Positions 16,742 through 25,277 of a DNA stretch of 64,000 nt are shown one piece after another. Under the pieces are notes generated by a model, which saw only the letters and a list, made by a program, of their open reading frames with translations, was not told the origin of the DNA and did not search any database. This DNA is from CAWGHZ01 sp963822575. GTDB lineage: Bacteria > Pseudomonadota > Alphaproteobacteria > MPNO01 > DASWLB01. How positions within the stretch are numbered: position 1 is the stretch's first letter; each line of letters begins with the position of its first letter. The DNA is taken from NCBI GenBank assembly GCA_963822575.1, contig CAWGHZ010000006.1:1-64000 (forward strand), written 5' to 3'. The translations under genes and the position numbers were made by a program.

Positions 16742-18529
16742 ATGGCCGATAGCGTCAGCGATTTCTTCTGGAGCCGCATGCACGAATGGGGCATCCGCCG
16801 GATCTATGGCTATCCCGGCGACGGCATCAATGGGCTGATCGGCGCCCTCGACCGCGCGAAGGACAAGCTCGATTTCGTGCAGGTGCGCCATGAGGAACTG
16901 GCCGCCTTCATGGCCTGCGCGCACGCCAAGTTCACCGGCGAGGTGGGCGTCTGCCTCGCCACCTCCGGCCCCGGCGCGATCCATCTGCTGAACGGGCTGT
17001 ACGACGCGAGGCTCGATCACAAGCCGGTCGTCGCCATCGTCGGCCATCAGGCGCGTTCGGCGCTGGGCGGCCATTACCAGCAGGAGGTCGACCTCGTCTC
17101 GCTGTTCAAGGACGTGGCCGGAGAGTACGTGCACATGGCGTCGTCGCCGGTGCAGGTGCGCCATCTGATCGACCGCGCGGTGCGCATCGCCAAGGCCGAG
17201 CGCACCGTCACCTGCATCGTGCTGCCGAAGGACGTGCAGGAGATGGATGCGGTGCCGACACCGCCGCACAGCCATGGCACCGTCCATACCGGCACCGGCT
17301 ACACCCCGGCTTACATCGTGCCGATGGAGGAAGACCTGCGTGCTGCCGCCGACGTTCTGAACGCCGGCAAGAAGGTGGCGATGCTGGTCGGCGCCGGCAC
17401 GCTGGGCGCCACCGACGAGGTGATCGAGATCGCCGACAGGCTGGGCGCGGGCATCGCCAAGGCGCTGCTCGGCCGCGCGGCGGTGCCGGACGATTTGCCG
17501 TACGTCACGGGCTCGATCGGTCTCCTCGGCACCAAGCCGAGCTACGAGATGATGACCGGGTGCGACACGTTCCTCATGATCGGGTCGGGCTTTCCCTATT
17601 CGGAATGGCTGCCCGAGGAAGGGCAGGCCCGCGGCGTGCAGATCGACATCGACCCGCGCATGCTGAGCCTCCGCTACCCGATGGAGGTGGCGCTGGTCGG
17701 CGAGGCGGCATCGACGCTGCGCGCGCTGATCCCGATGATCGAGCGCAAGTCGGACCGGTCGTGGCGCGACAAAATCGAGAAGAACGTCGCGAAATGGTGG
17801 AAGACGCTGGAAAAGCAGGCGATGCAGCCCGCCGAGCCGATCAACCCTCAGCGCCTGTTCTGGGAGCTGTCGCCGCGCCTGCCCGACGGCGTGATCCTCG
17901 CAAGCGATTCCGGCTCGGCGGCCAACTGGTACGCCCGCGACCTGAAGCTGAGGCGCGGCATGATGGCGTCGCTCTCCGGCGGGCTCGCCACGATGGGGCC
18001 GGGCGTGCCGTACGCCATTGCCGCGAAGCTCTGCCATCCCGACCGGCCGGTGATCGCGCTGGTCGGCGACGGGGCGATGCAGATGAACGGGCTGAACGGG
18101 CTGATCACCATCAAGAAGTACGCCGAGCGCTGGGCCGGCAAGGACCCGCGCATGGTGATCTGCGTCCTCAACAACCGCGACCTCAACCAGGTGACGTGGG
18201 AGATGCGCGCCCAGTCGGGCGACCCGAAGTTCGAGGCGTCGCAGCAAATTCCCGACTTCCCCTACGCGAAATATGCCGAGTTGCTCGGCTTCAAGGGCAT
18301 CGTGGTCGACGACCCCGAGAAGCTCGGAGCGGCGTGGGACGAGGCGCTGTCGGCCGACCGGCCGGTGCTGCTGGAGGCGAAGACGGACCCGAACATCCCG
18401 CCGCTGCCGCCGCACATCACGCTGAAGCACGCCAAGGCGTTCGCCTCGACCTTGCTCAAGGGCGACCCGGACGAGTTCAAGGTCATCGCCAAGTCGATGC
18501 GCCAGCTCGCCCGCGAATTGCTGCCGTAA
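16742..18529 (+). CDS. Thiamine-diphosphate-requiring enzyme (pyruvate oxidase/acetolactate synthase family)
   Basis: This 595-residue enzyme has the three-domain layout: N-terminal pyrimidine-binding domain with the cofactor-activating E51 (VRHEELA) and SGPGAIHLLNGLYDA, a central FAD/NAD-like domain, and a C-terminal pyrophosphate-binding domain with GDG (442-444) to N477 (LNNRDL). It is closer in layout to pyruvate oxidase-like proteins than to biosynthetic acetolactate synthase. ATG 16742 follows GGAAGG; the open frame upstream is not protein-like. It is divergent from the ferredoxin operon, with a 220-bp gap. Its substrate is a 2-oxo acid of unknown identity. Confidence 0.85.
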   Translation: MADSVSDFFWSRMHEWGIRRIYGYPGDGINGLIGALDRAKDKLDFVQVRHEELAAFMACAHAKFTGEVGVCLATSGPGAIHLLNGLYDARLDHKPVVAIVGHQARSALGGHYQQEVDLVSLFKDVAGEYVHMASSPVQVRHLIDRAVRIAKAERTVTCIVLPKDVQEMDAVPTPPHSHGTVHTGTGYTPAYIVPMEEDLRAAADVLNAGKKVAMLVGAGTLGATDEVIEIADRLGAGIAKALLGRAAVPDDLPYVTGSIGLLGTKPSYEMMTGCDTFLMIGSGFPYSEWLPEEGQARGVQIDIDPRMLSLRYPMEVALVGEAASTLRALIPMIERKSDRSWRDKIEKNVAKWWKTLEKQAMQPAEPINPQRLFWELSPRLPDGVILASDSGSAANWYARDLKLRRGMMASLSGGLATMGPGVPYAIAAKLCHPDRPVIALVGDGAMQMNGLNGLITIKKYAERWAGKDPRMVICVLNNRDLNQVTWEMRAQSGDPKFEASQQIPDFPYAKYAELLGFKGIVVDDPEKLGAAWDEALSADRPVLLEAKTDPNIPPLPPHITLKHAKAFASTLLKGDPDEFKVIAKSMRQLARELLP

Positions 18530-18560
18530 GGCGGCGCCGGCCGGGGCCAGCGACGGCGGG

Positions 18561-20210
18561 TCAAAGCTCGCCGGCGGCAGCCTTCGCCTTGATGCGGTCG
18601 GCGATGCGCGCGGCGAGCGCGTAGATGGTGAGCGACGGGTTCACGCCGCCCGAGGTCGAGAACAGCGAGCCGTCACACACCCATAGGTTGGGGATGTCCC
18701 AGGTCCTCCCGTCCGGGTCGGTCACGCTGTCATAGGGGTGCGTGCCCATCCGCGCCCCGCCCATGAGATGGGCCGTCGAGCCGGTCTTGGTGAAGTCGCG
18801 CCCGCCGGCCGCCTCAAGCACGGCTTGCATGGTGCGGATCGAATGCTCGTAGAGCCGACGGTCGTTGGCCGAGAACGCGAAGGTGATGCGCGGCACCGCG
18901 AGGCCCAGTGCGTCGCGCTCGTCCGACAGCTCGACCCGGTTCTCCTCGCGCGGCTCGACCTCACCGACGATCTTGAGCCCGGCCATGTGGTTGTAGAGCG
19001 CCATGCGCTGGCGCAGCTTCATGCCGAACGTGCCCGTGTTCGAGACCAGCGTCTTGGCATGGTCGGCGGGCAGCGGCCCCTGGCTCATGAAGGCGTAGCC
19101 GCCGGTGAAGTCCTTGCCGTCGTCGCGGTAGTTCCAGTCCTCGCACACCGCCATCGAGGGCGGCCCCTTGTACCAGCGCACCTGCTCTTCCATGATTCCC
19201 CAGACGGCATGGTTCGAATGCGCCATCAGGCACTTGCCGACCAGGCCGGAGGAGTTGGCGAGCCCGTCGGGAAAGCGCGGGCAGGCCGAGTTCAGGAGCA
19301 GGCGCGGCGTCTCGATTGCGTAGCCCGCAACCACGACATGGCGCGCGCGCTGGAACCGCCATTCCCCCGCGCGATGATATTCGACGCCGGTCGCGCGCCC
19401 GTCGCGCCCGATCGCCACCCGCCCGACCATGGCGAGGTCGCGGATCTCCGCCCCCGCCTTGAGGGCGCGCGGGATCCACGCGACCAGCGCGCTCTGCTTG
19501 GCGTTGGTCGAGCAGCCCACCTTGCAGAAGCCGCGATAGACGCAGGGCGGCGACGCGCCGCGCGGCGCGGAGACGGTGCAAAGCGGCGTCGGCGCCCATT
19601 TCATCCCGAGCGCCTCGGCGCCGCGCGCCAGCACCAGCCCGGCGGCATTCACCTCGTGCTCGCGATAGGGATAGCGCTTGCGCGCCGGCCCCCACGGGTA
19701 GCGGACGGGGCCCGAGATTTTCAGCGCGTCCTCGACCTCGTCGTAGTAGTGCCACATCTCGCGCCAGTCGATCGGCCAGTCGCGCCCGTACCCCATGGTC
19801 GAGCGCTGCTTGAACCATTCCGGCCGCCAGCGCAGCGTGACCATCTGGAAATGCACGGTCGAACCGCCGACCGCGCGGCCCGAATTGTTGGCGCCGAACT
19901 CGATGGGGTGGTCGCCGGCGCTGATCCGGTCCTCGAGCCAGTAGAGCTTGTTCTGCGACTTCTCGTCCGAGGCGAACTCTTCGAGCGGGCGCCAGAACGG
20001 GCCGGCGTCGAATGCGACCACCTTGAAACCCGCCTCGGCGAGCTTGGCCGCGAGTGTCGCACCGCCCGCGCCGGTGCCGACGATGGCGAAGTCCACCTCG
20101 TCCTCGTCGCGCCATTCGCGCATCGGCACCCAGCCGCCGCGCCGCATCACGTCGGGGGCCCGCCCACCGGCCGCGCGCGGCACGGATTGGGGGTCGGGAC
20201 CGTCGGTCAT
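18561..20210 (-). CDS. GMC family oxidoreductase (gluconate 2-dehydrogenase large-subunit type)
   Basis: This 549-residue flavoprotein has the FAD dinucleotide motif GTGAGG (45-50), the substrate-domain stretch GRAVGGSTVHFQMV, and the C-terminal GMC signature with STAHLMGGARMG and GGVNPSLT. Four cysteines in a CVYRGFCKVGC-type loop are typical of the membrane-bound alcohol or sugar dehydrogenase branch. It has no Tat or Sec signal. ATG 20210 overlaps the stop of the subunit-3 gene by 4 bp. With that subunit and the membrane protein upstream it forms a three-gene unit. The usual cytochrome c partner of the family is missing. Confidence 0.9.
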   Translation of the reverse strand: MTDGPDPQSVPRAAGGRAPDVMRRGGWVPMREWRDEDEVDFAIVGTGAGGATLAAKLAEAGFKVVAFDAGPFWRPLEEFASDEKSQNKLYWLEDRISAGDHPIEFGANNSGRAVGGSTVHFQMVTLRWRPEWFKQRSTMGYGRDWPIDWREMWHYYDEVEDALKISGPVRYPWGPARKRYPYREHEVNAAGLVLARGAEALGMKWAPTPLCTVSAPRGASPPCVYRGFCKVGCSTNAKQSALVAWIPRALKAGAEIRDLAMVGRVAIGRDGRATGVEYHRAGEWRFQRARHVVVAGYAIETPRLLLNSACPRFPDGLANSSGLVGKCLMAHSNHAVWGIMEEQVRWYKGPPSMAVCEDWNYRDDGKDFTGGYAFMSQGPLPADHAKTLVSNTGTFGMKLRQRMALYNHMAGLKIVGEVEPREENRVELSDERDALGLAVPRITFAFSANDRRLYEHSIRTMQAVLEAAGGRDFTKTGSTAHLMGGARMGTHPYDSVTDPDGRTWDIPNLWVCDGSLFSTSGGVNPSLTIYALAARIADRIKAKAAAGEL

Positions 20211-20848
20211 TTGCGCGCCTCGCGCACAGGTCCGCGATCCTCCTCCTCCGCCTCCCACGGATCGCGCTCGTCCGAGCCGAGCCGGACGTAGCCGCGCGGT
20301 GCGGCGGGGCCGCCGAAGCCGATCTCGCTCCACGCCGTTGGATGGGCGTAGTAGATCTCGACGATCAGCGGCATCAGCACGTGGCGGGTGAAGGTACGGC
20401 TCGGCACCGCGCGCCATTCCGGCGCCGCGACGTCGCCCGCCTCCATCGCCTTCAGCAGCAAATCCTGCTCGACCGGGTCGAGCCGGTCGAACGGGCGGCG
20501 GTAGCGAAGCTGCAACTCGACGTCGATTGCGGCGAGCCCCTTCCGCCAGCATTCGCGCCACGGGGGCAGGATCCCGTAGCGCGTGCCGGTGCCCTGGTCC
20601 TGGAACAGCGCGGCGTCGATCCATGGCGCGATGGGCACCTTCTCCGTAGCGGCGCGCTCGGGCTGGGGCACCACGCGGTCGCACACGTGTTCGAGCACCG
20701 CGAACTCCGCCTCGGTCAGGAAGCGGCGCGGCGGCACGTCGCTGAGCCGACGGTCGACCACGCGCCGCGTCTGGTCGTTCCACGACACGCTGTCGCGCTT
20801 GGCCAGCACGTCGTAGCCGGGATAGGGCCTCCGGAACGTCTCAGCCAT
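20207..20848 (-). CDS. Gluconate 2-dehydrogenase subunit 3 family protein
   Basis: This 213-residue protein matches the small-subunit family that pairs with GMC dehydrogenases: FLTEAEFAVLEHVCDRVVPQ near residue 45, and a helical C-terminal region ending with YYAHPTAWSEIGFGG. Known homologues are exported with a Tat signal; this one begins MAETFRRPYPGYDVLAKRD and lacks it. It overlaps the genes on both sides (4 bp downstream, 8 bp upstream), indicating tight coupling. It probably stabilises or helps mature the flavoprotein. Confidence 0.87.
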   Translation of the reverse strand: MAETFRRPYPGYDVLAKRDSVSWNDQTRRVVDRRLSDVPPRRFLTEAEFAVLEHVCDRVVPQPERAATEKVPIAPWIDAALFQDQGTGTRYGILPPWRECWRKGLAAIDVELQLRYRRPFDRLDPVEQDLLLKAMEAGDVAAPEWRAVPSRTFTRHVLMPLIVEIYYAHPTAWSEIGFGGPAAPRGYVRLGSDERDPWEAEEEDRGPVREARK

Positions 20849-21866
20849 GGTCCGCCGTCATCAGATGGAGGCCGGCAAGGCCGGCCAGGGCGATGCCGGT
20901 GAAGCCGATGGGGGCAGGCGTCGGCGGGCCGGCCAGCGCGTTCTGCGTCCAGTTGCGCCAGCCGCCCATGTTGCGGCTGACCCCATAGGCGTGGAAGCCG
21001 GTGCCGACGATGCCCGTCGCGGTGGTCGCCTGCAGGAAGCCGCGCGCGATGGCCGGCGCCCGCCCGCCCGCCCGCGCCATGGCCCAGCCGAGCGACAGGG
21101 TGGCGGCCGGCGGCAGGACGATCGGCAGGTACATGAACGGGTCGTGGAACGCGCCGCGGAAATGCAGGATCGCGACCTCCGCCACCGTGCCGAGGAGCCC
21201 GCCGCCCGCCAGCAGTGAGGACCGCATGCCGATGCGCCGGCGCTCGTCGTGCGAGCGCGGGAAGTCCGGATGTTCGATCTCGAGCAGCAGCAGACCGCAG
21301 GCGCCGGCCATGATCAGCGTTCCCGGCGCGGCCGGCGGTGCCGCATAGAACAGATTGTTCCAGGACAGCCCGCCCGGCCGCTTCAGGATGTTCCAGACAT
21401 GGAAGGCGAGCCCGATCGCGCCGACCGCGCCGGCCCCGGCGAACACGGCGGTCCGCGAGCGCCTGAGCCCCCGTCCGGCGACAGCCACCGTCAGCAGCGC
21501 GGCACCCGCCACCGGTGCCGCGTACATCAGGCGATTGGCGTAGTCGCCGCGGTAATGCTCCAGCGTCGCGTCGGTCACCACGGCGACTGCCAGCGCGGCG
21601 GTACCGGCGCGGATCAGCCGGTCGCTCTGCGGCGCGCGCCGCGGCGCATGGCGGCGGCGGGGCGGCGCCGCCCGGCAGGCCAGCCATCCGGCGAGCAGCG
21701 GCAGGACTACGGCGGCCGCGGCCACGGCGACTGCCGCCGGTTCCGAGATCGGCGGCCCGTTGCCCTTCGCGGCCAGCGCGGCGCCCGCCCGCCGCGCGAA
21801 CTCGTGTGATTGCGTCCATAACTCGATCGTGGCACCGGCCGCGCGCGCCTTCCTTAACCTTTGCAA
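20841..21866 (-). CDS. Polytopic membrane protein with internal duplication, GMC operon partner
   Basis: No named family is recognised. The 341 residues contain about nine hydrophobic helices, the first at ~42-64. Residues ~84-196 and ~213-335 are two copies of one unit. Copy 1 has LEH104YRG with MY ten residues on, then AFH156VWN and GG nine to ten residues on; copy 2 has ILH235FRG with MY ten on, then GFH292AYG and GG nine to ten on. Four repeated membrane-edge histidines could bind two b hemes or quinone, but that is inference. It is first in an overlapping operon with the GMC dehydrogenase and its subunit 3, where a membrane anchor and electron acceptor would be expected. Confidence 0.72.
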   Translation of the reverse strand: MQRLRKARAAGATIELWTQSHEFARRAGAALAAKGNGPPISEPAAVAVAAAAVVLPLLAGWLACRAAPPRRRHAPRRAPQSDRLIRAGTAALAVAVVTDATLEHYRGDYANRLMYAAPVAGAALLTVAVAGRGLRRSRTAVFAGAGAVGAIGLAFHVWNILKRPGGLSWNNLFYAAPPAAPGTLIMAGACGLLLLEIEHPDFPRSHDERRRIGMRSSLLAGGGLLGTVAEVAILHFRGAFHDPFMYLPIVLPPAATLSLGWAMARAGGRAPAIARGFLQATTATGIVGTGFHAYGVSRNMGGWRNWTQNALAGPPTPAPIGFTGIALAGLAGLHLMTADHG

Positions 21867-21905
21867 ACGACGGCGGCGCCGGCTGACCGAAAAGGGAATC
21901 CCAGG

Positions 21906-23279
21906 TCACATCATCGCCTCGCTGGTATAAAGGGGGCGCGAAGGCGAAGGGAGGCGGCCATGGCGGACCTCAGGATCGGCGTTACCGGCGCGGCCGGCCG
22001 CATGGGCGGCGCGGTGATCCGCCAGGTAAGCGAGACGGCGGGCTGCGTCGTCACCGCCGCGTGCGAGGCCGAGGGCTCGCCCTATATCGGGCGCGACGCG
22101 GGCGAGGTGGCGGGGATCGGCCCGATCGGCATCCCCATTGTCGCCGACGCCAAGGCCGCTTTCGCCGCGACCGACGCAGTGATCGAGTTCACCGGCCCCC
22201 CCGCCACCGTGGCGCACGTTTCCCTTGCCGCCGAGCATGGCATCGCCCACGTGATCGGCACCACCGGCCTCGACGTGGCCGGCAATGCGGCGCTCGCCGA
22301 GGCGGCGAAGCGCATCCCCATCGTCCACGCGCCGAACATGAGCCTCGCCGTCAACCTCCTGTTCGCGCTGACGCGCCAGGTGGCGTCGATCCTCGACGAC
22401 GCGTTCGACGTCGAGATCGTCGAAATGCACCACCGCCACAAGGTCGACGCGCCGTCGGGCACCGCGCTCGAGCTCGGCCGCCGCGCCGCCGAGGGACGCG
22501 GGATCGCGCTCGACGACGTGGCGCGCATGGCGCGCGAGGGCATCGTGGGGCCGCGCGAGCGGGGCGAGATCGGCTTTGCCGCGCTCCGCGGCGGCGACGT
22601 GGTGGGCGAGCACACGGTGATCTTCGCCGCCGATGGCGAACGGCTGGAGCTTTCGCACAAGGCGTCGGGACGCCAGATCTTCGCCCGCGGCGCGGTGCGC
22701 GCGGCGCTTTGGGCGCAGGGCAAAAAGCCCGGCCTCTATTCGATGTTCGACGTGCTGGGGCTGTAGTCGGCCGCCGAACGGCCCGTCCTTGAGGCGGGCG
22801 ACCGCGTCGCGCAGCTTCTTCGCAAAGGCCGCGCGGTCCTCGAGCCCTAGATAGGCGCCGATCTCGAACCGCACCCCGTGCGTCGCCAGGGTCAGTCGGC
22901 TGCCTGGCAGCGGCGGGTCGGCCATCTCGACGCGCAGCCAGTAGGGCTGGAAGGACCAGCGGTTCACCAGCCCGTTCTGGTCGCCGCGCTCGACCGTGAG
23001 CGCGCTCCGCGTGAGGCGCACGCGCTCCCACCGCCGCGCGCGGCGGTAGCTCGCGCGCAGCGCCAGGTAGATCAGCACGATGTCGAGCCCCATGAACCCC
23101 GGTACCGGCCACGCGCCGATCAGGAAGAAGGCGGTCGAGGTGGCCATCCCGGCGACGCAGATCCCCGCCATGAACAGCACGAATCCCGTGCGAGAGAGGC
23201 TCGGGCGCGGCTGGTGGATGACGTCGAGCGCCGCCGGCTCGTCGTCGGTGGCGTCGGGCGCGGGCGGGCCGTCGGACAT
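21906..23279 (-). CDS. DUF2244 domain protein with an open frame running antisense through dapB
   Basis: The first ~170 residues from ATG 23279 (or 23282) are a DUF2244 protein: an acidic N-terminus, two adjacent membrane helices around residues 30-75, then a basic soluble domain with RANN-like strand patterns (SALTVERGDQNGLVNRW, WLRVEM). Family members end at about this length. Here no stop follows DGPFGG at ~22775, and the frame stays open to 21906, antisense to nearly all of dapB. The real protein may end earlier through a lost stop, or the tail may be translated. Function unknown; neighbours of this family often include nth, as here. Confidence 0.65.
   Translation of the reverse strand: MSDGPPAPDATDDEPAALDVIHQPRPSLSRTGFVLFMAGICVAGMATSTAFFLIGAWPVPGFMGLDIVLIYLALRASYRRARRWERVRLTRSALTVERGDQNGLVNRWSFQPYWLRVEMADPPLPGSRLTLATHGVRFEIGAYLGLEDRAAFAKKLRDAVARLKDGPFGGRLQPQHVEHRIEAGLFALRPKRRAHRAAGEDLASRRLVRKLQPFAIGGEDHRVLAHHVAAAERGKADLAPLARPHDALARHARHVVERDPASLGGAAAELERGARRRVDLVAVVHFDDLDVERVVEDRRHLARQREQEVDGEAHVRRVDDGDALRRLGERRIAGHVEAGGADHVGDAMLGGKGNVRHGGGGAGELDHCVGRGESGLGVGDNGDADRADPRHLARVAPDIGRALGLARGGDDAARRLAYLADHRAAHAAGRAGNADPEVRHGRLPSPSRPLYTSEAMM
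21960..22766 (+). CDS. dapB: 4-hydroxy-tetrahydrodipicolinate reductase
   Basis: This 268-residue enzyme reduces the cyclic dipicolinate precursor in the diaminopimelate/lysine pathway with NAD(P)H in the cytoplasm. The cofactor motif GVTGAAGRMG is at residues 7-16, and the family signature EMHHRHKVDAPSGTA includes the catalytic H157/H158 and K161. Length is normal. ATG 21960 is supported by GAAGGGAGG upstream; an earlier in-frame ATG at 21861 lies before the ribosome site. It is divergent from the GMC operon and convergent with the DUF2244 gene, whose frame continues through it. Confidence 0.95.
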   Translation: MADLRIGVTGAAGRMGGAVIRQVSETAGCVVTAACEAEGSPYIGRDAGEVAGIGPIGIPIVADAKAAFAATDAVIEFTGPPATVAHVSLAAEHGIAHVIGTTGLDVAGNAALAEAAKRIPIVHAPNMSLAVNLLFALTRQVASILDDAFDVEIVEMHHRHKVDAPSGTALELGRRAAEGRGIALDDVARMAREGIVGPRERGEIGFAALRGGDVVGEHTVIFAADGERLELSHKASGRQIFARGAVRAALWAQGKKPGLYSMFDVLGL

Positions 23280-23358
23280 CATCGGAATATCGGCCGCCAT
23301 TCGCACGGTTGCAAGGGCGGGCGCGACAGCGAATCGCGCGGTGCGGTATGCTCCGCCC

Positions 23359-24114
23359 ATGACGCTTTCCAAGGCGAAGATCGAGGAGCTTTATTCCCGG
23401 TTCGAGAAGGCGAACCCGAACCCACGCGGCGAGCTCGTCCACGAGGCGGAGAACCCGTTCACCCTGCTGGTCGCCGTCGTGCTCTCGGCCCAGGCGACCG
23501 ACACGGGGGTGAACAAGGCGACGGCGAAGCTCTTCCCGGTCGCCGACACGCCCGAGAAGATGGTCGCGCTGGGCGAGGCGGGGCTTCGCGAATACATCAA
23601 GACCATCGGGCTTTACCGCAACAAGGCGAAGAACGTCATCGCGCTCTCCGAGCGGCTGATCGCCGAGCATGGCGGCAAGGTGCCTTCCGACCGCGAGGCG
23701 CTGGAGGCGCTGCCCGGCGTCGGGCGCAAGACCGCAAACGTGGTGCTCAACATCGCGTTCGGCGCGCCGGTAATCGCGGTCGACACGCACATCTTTCGCG
23801 TCGCCAACCGCACCGGCCTCGCCTCCGGCAAGACGCCGCGCGCAGTGGAGGACCGGCTGATGAAGGTCACGCCCGAGCGCTTCAGGCTGCACGCGCACCA
23901 CTGGCTGATCCTGCACGGGCGCTATGTCTGCATCGCGCGCAAGCCGAACTGCCCAGCCTGCCCGATCGCCGATCTCTGCACCTACAAGGACAAGACCAGG
24001 CCGGCCATTGCCGCGGTCGCGGCCGGGGCGGCGCCGGCGCCCGCCGTCAGGGTCAGCCGGGCCCGGCGCGGCGATGGGCGCGCAGCAGCGCGCCGAGGCA
24101 CGCGCGCGCACTGA
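23359..24114 (+). CDS. nth: Endonuclease III
   Basis: This 251-residue base-excision repair enzyme is a DNA glycosylase/AP lyase for oxidised pyrimidines. The helix-hairpin-helix LPGVGRKTANVV contains the catalytic K124, D142 lies in VDTHIFRV, and the [4Fe-4S] ligands C191-x6-C198-x2-C201-x5-C207 are complete. About 40 low-complexity Ala/Arg/Gly residues follow the cluster, longer than usual; this tail overlaps the convergent lipoprotein gene by 62 bp. ATG 23359 is the start by alignment with the family. Confidence 0.95.
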   Translation: MTLSKAKIEELYSRFEKANPNPRGELVHEAENPFTLLVAVVLSAQATDTGVNKATAKLFPVADTPEKMVALGEAGLREYIKTIGLYRNKAKNVIALSERLIAEHGGKVPSDREALEALPGVGRKTANVVLNIAFGAPVIAVDTHIFRVANRTGLASGKTPRAVEDRLMKVTPERFRLHAHHWLILHGRYVCIARKPNCPACPIADLCTYKDKTRPAIAAVAAGAAPAPAVRVSRARRGDGRAAARRGTRAH

Positions 24115-24535
24115 CCGCGGGGCCGCCCACCGGCGATGGCCGCGCCGCCAGGTGGCGCACGACATACGTGCCGGCAGGACCCGAGCGGTAGAGATAGATG
24201 TCCAGCATGCAGCCCTGGCCGACATAGCGCCAAAGCTGTGCAGGGTTGTCGCGGCGCAGGAAGCCCGGCGCGCCGAGAAGAGCGCGCAGCGCGGCGGTGT
24301 CCTTGCCCATCATATGGTCGGGGTCGTCGTCGATCGGCGGCAGGCTCGCGACCCCCGGCGCGCCGGTCTCCGGTGCGGCGCCTTCCGGGGCCTTCGGTGC
24401 CGCGGTGGATGCCGCTTCGGGCAGGGCCGCAGCCTGGTTGTGCTTCACCGGGTGCAGGCATCCGGCGAGCGGCGCCGCGATGAGCCACAGCCCCGCCAGA
24501 ACCAGCGCCCGGCGGCGCGACCTCCGCTCACCCAT
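24053..24535 (-). CDS. Small lipoprotein, function unknown
   Basis: The 160-residue protein has a basic N-terminus, a hydrophobic stretch and the lipobox LAGC (C26). A Pro/Ala-rich linker leads to a compact domain (about 75-130) with ALLGAPGFLRRDNPAQLWRY and DIYLYR, which recalls SmpA/BamE-like small folds. The start overlaps the EI24 gene stop by 8 bp, so the two are co-expressed. It is likely anchored in the outer or inner membrane. The specific role is unknown. Confidence 0.75.
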   Translation of the reverse strand: MGERRSRRRALVLAGLWLIAAPLAGCLHPVKHNQAAALPEAASTAAPKAPEGAAPETGAPGVASLPPIDDDPDHMMGKDTAALRALLGAPGFLRRDNPAQLWRYVGQGCMLDIYLYRSGPAGTYVVRHLAARPSPVGGPAVSARACLGALLRAHRRAGPG

Positions 24536-25193
24536 CCTGCGCCCTCAACTCTTCGACCAGATGCACCATGAACGCGGTCGCGACCACCGGGAAGAACCAC
24601 CCGGCGACCGGGATGGACAGCAGCACCGTGATCAGCGCGCCCGCCTCGATGACCCGCCAGATGTGCCGGCGCCGCAGCCGGCGGGCGGTGGCGAGGTCCA
24701 TGCGCCGGAGCGCGGCCAGCTCGAAATATTCCCGGCCCAGAAGATAGCCGTTCAACAGGTAGAACACCACGAGGTTGAGGCCGGGCACGAACAGGTACAC
24801 CGGCAGCGCGAGGATGTTGAGCGCCACGGTCGCGACCAGAAGCCGCACGGTCGAGGCGATCAGCTCGCCCCAGCCTTGCGGGCGCGCCGGCAGGAACGGG
24901 AAGTAGCGCCGGTCGACCGCGTGCGCCACGTCCTCCAGCATGAAGCTCTCGACGCCCATGACGATGCCGGGAAAGAACAGGGTGGCGAGCGCGACGGCCG
25001 CGAGCCCGGCCGCCAGCCGGATGATGATGTCGAGCAGCCCGTTCTGCAGAACGCTGACGTTCTCGACCACCTGCCACGCCCCGACCACCAACGCGACATA
25101 GACCAGTACCGACCAGCCGAGCGAAACCAGCATCACGCGGCGGAAGGTCGGGTCGGGAAGCTGGGCGAAGGAACGGGCAAGGGCGGCGAACAT
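24528..25193 (-). CDS. EI24 (CysZ-like) membrane protein
   Basis: This 221-residue protein has several membrane helices, beginning at about residue 20, and the family landmarks FFPGIVMGVESFMLEDVA in its middle and the LPVYLFVPGLNLVVFYLLNG helix pair, followed by a basic amphipathic segment and a last helix. CysZ proteins of this fold conduct sulfate; the alphaproteobacterial members next to nth are functionally undefined. ATG 25193 begins MFAALARSF, the usual family start; the frame is open further upstream opposite the kinase gene. Confidence 0.85.
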   Translation of the reverse strand: MFAALARSFAQLPDPTFRRVMLVSLGWSVLVYVALVVGAWQVVENVSVLQNGLLDIIIRLAAGLAAVALATLFFPGIVMGVESFMLEDVAHAVDRRYFPFLPARPQGWGELIASTVRLLVATVALNILALPVYLFVPGLNLVVFYLLNGYLLGREYFELAALRRMDLATARRLRRRHIWRVIEAGALITVLLSIPVAGWFFPVVATAFMVHLVEELRAQDG

Positions 25194-25218
25194 GGCGCGT
25201 CTGTATCCCGCCCGGCGG

Positions 25219-25246
25219 TTGCGGGCAAGTGACCCGCCGCTATACT
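25219..25246 (+). promoter_or_regulatory. Probable sigma-70 promoter of the adenosine kinase gene
   Basis: TTGCGG (25219-25224) and TATACT (25241-25246) are separated by 16 bp. Transcription would begin near 25253, leaving a 25-nt leader that contains GGAAGGAG before ATG 25278. Confidence 0.5.
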
Positions 25247-25277
25247 GCGCCGGCCAGCCAACCGGAAGGAGCACGGA

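Noticed and set aside
16577..18430. 617-codon open frame antisense to the ThDP enzyme
   Set aside because: High-GC shadow frame with no motif, opposite a well-conserved gene.
24300..24500. CRISPR-like repetition in Pro/Ala-rich coding sequence
   Set aside because: Simple codon repetition in a lipoprotein linker; no repeat-spacer pattern. No CRISPR array was seen anywhere in the window.
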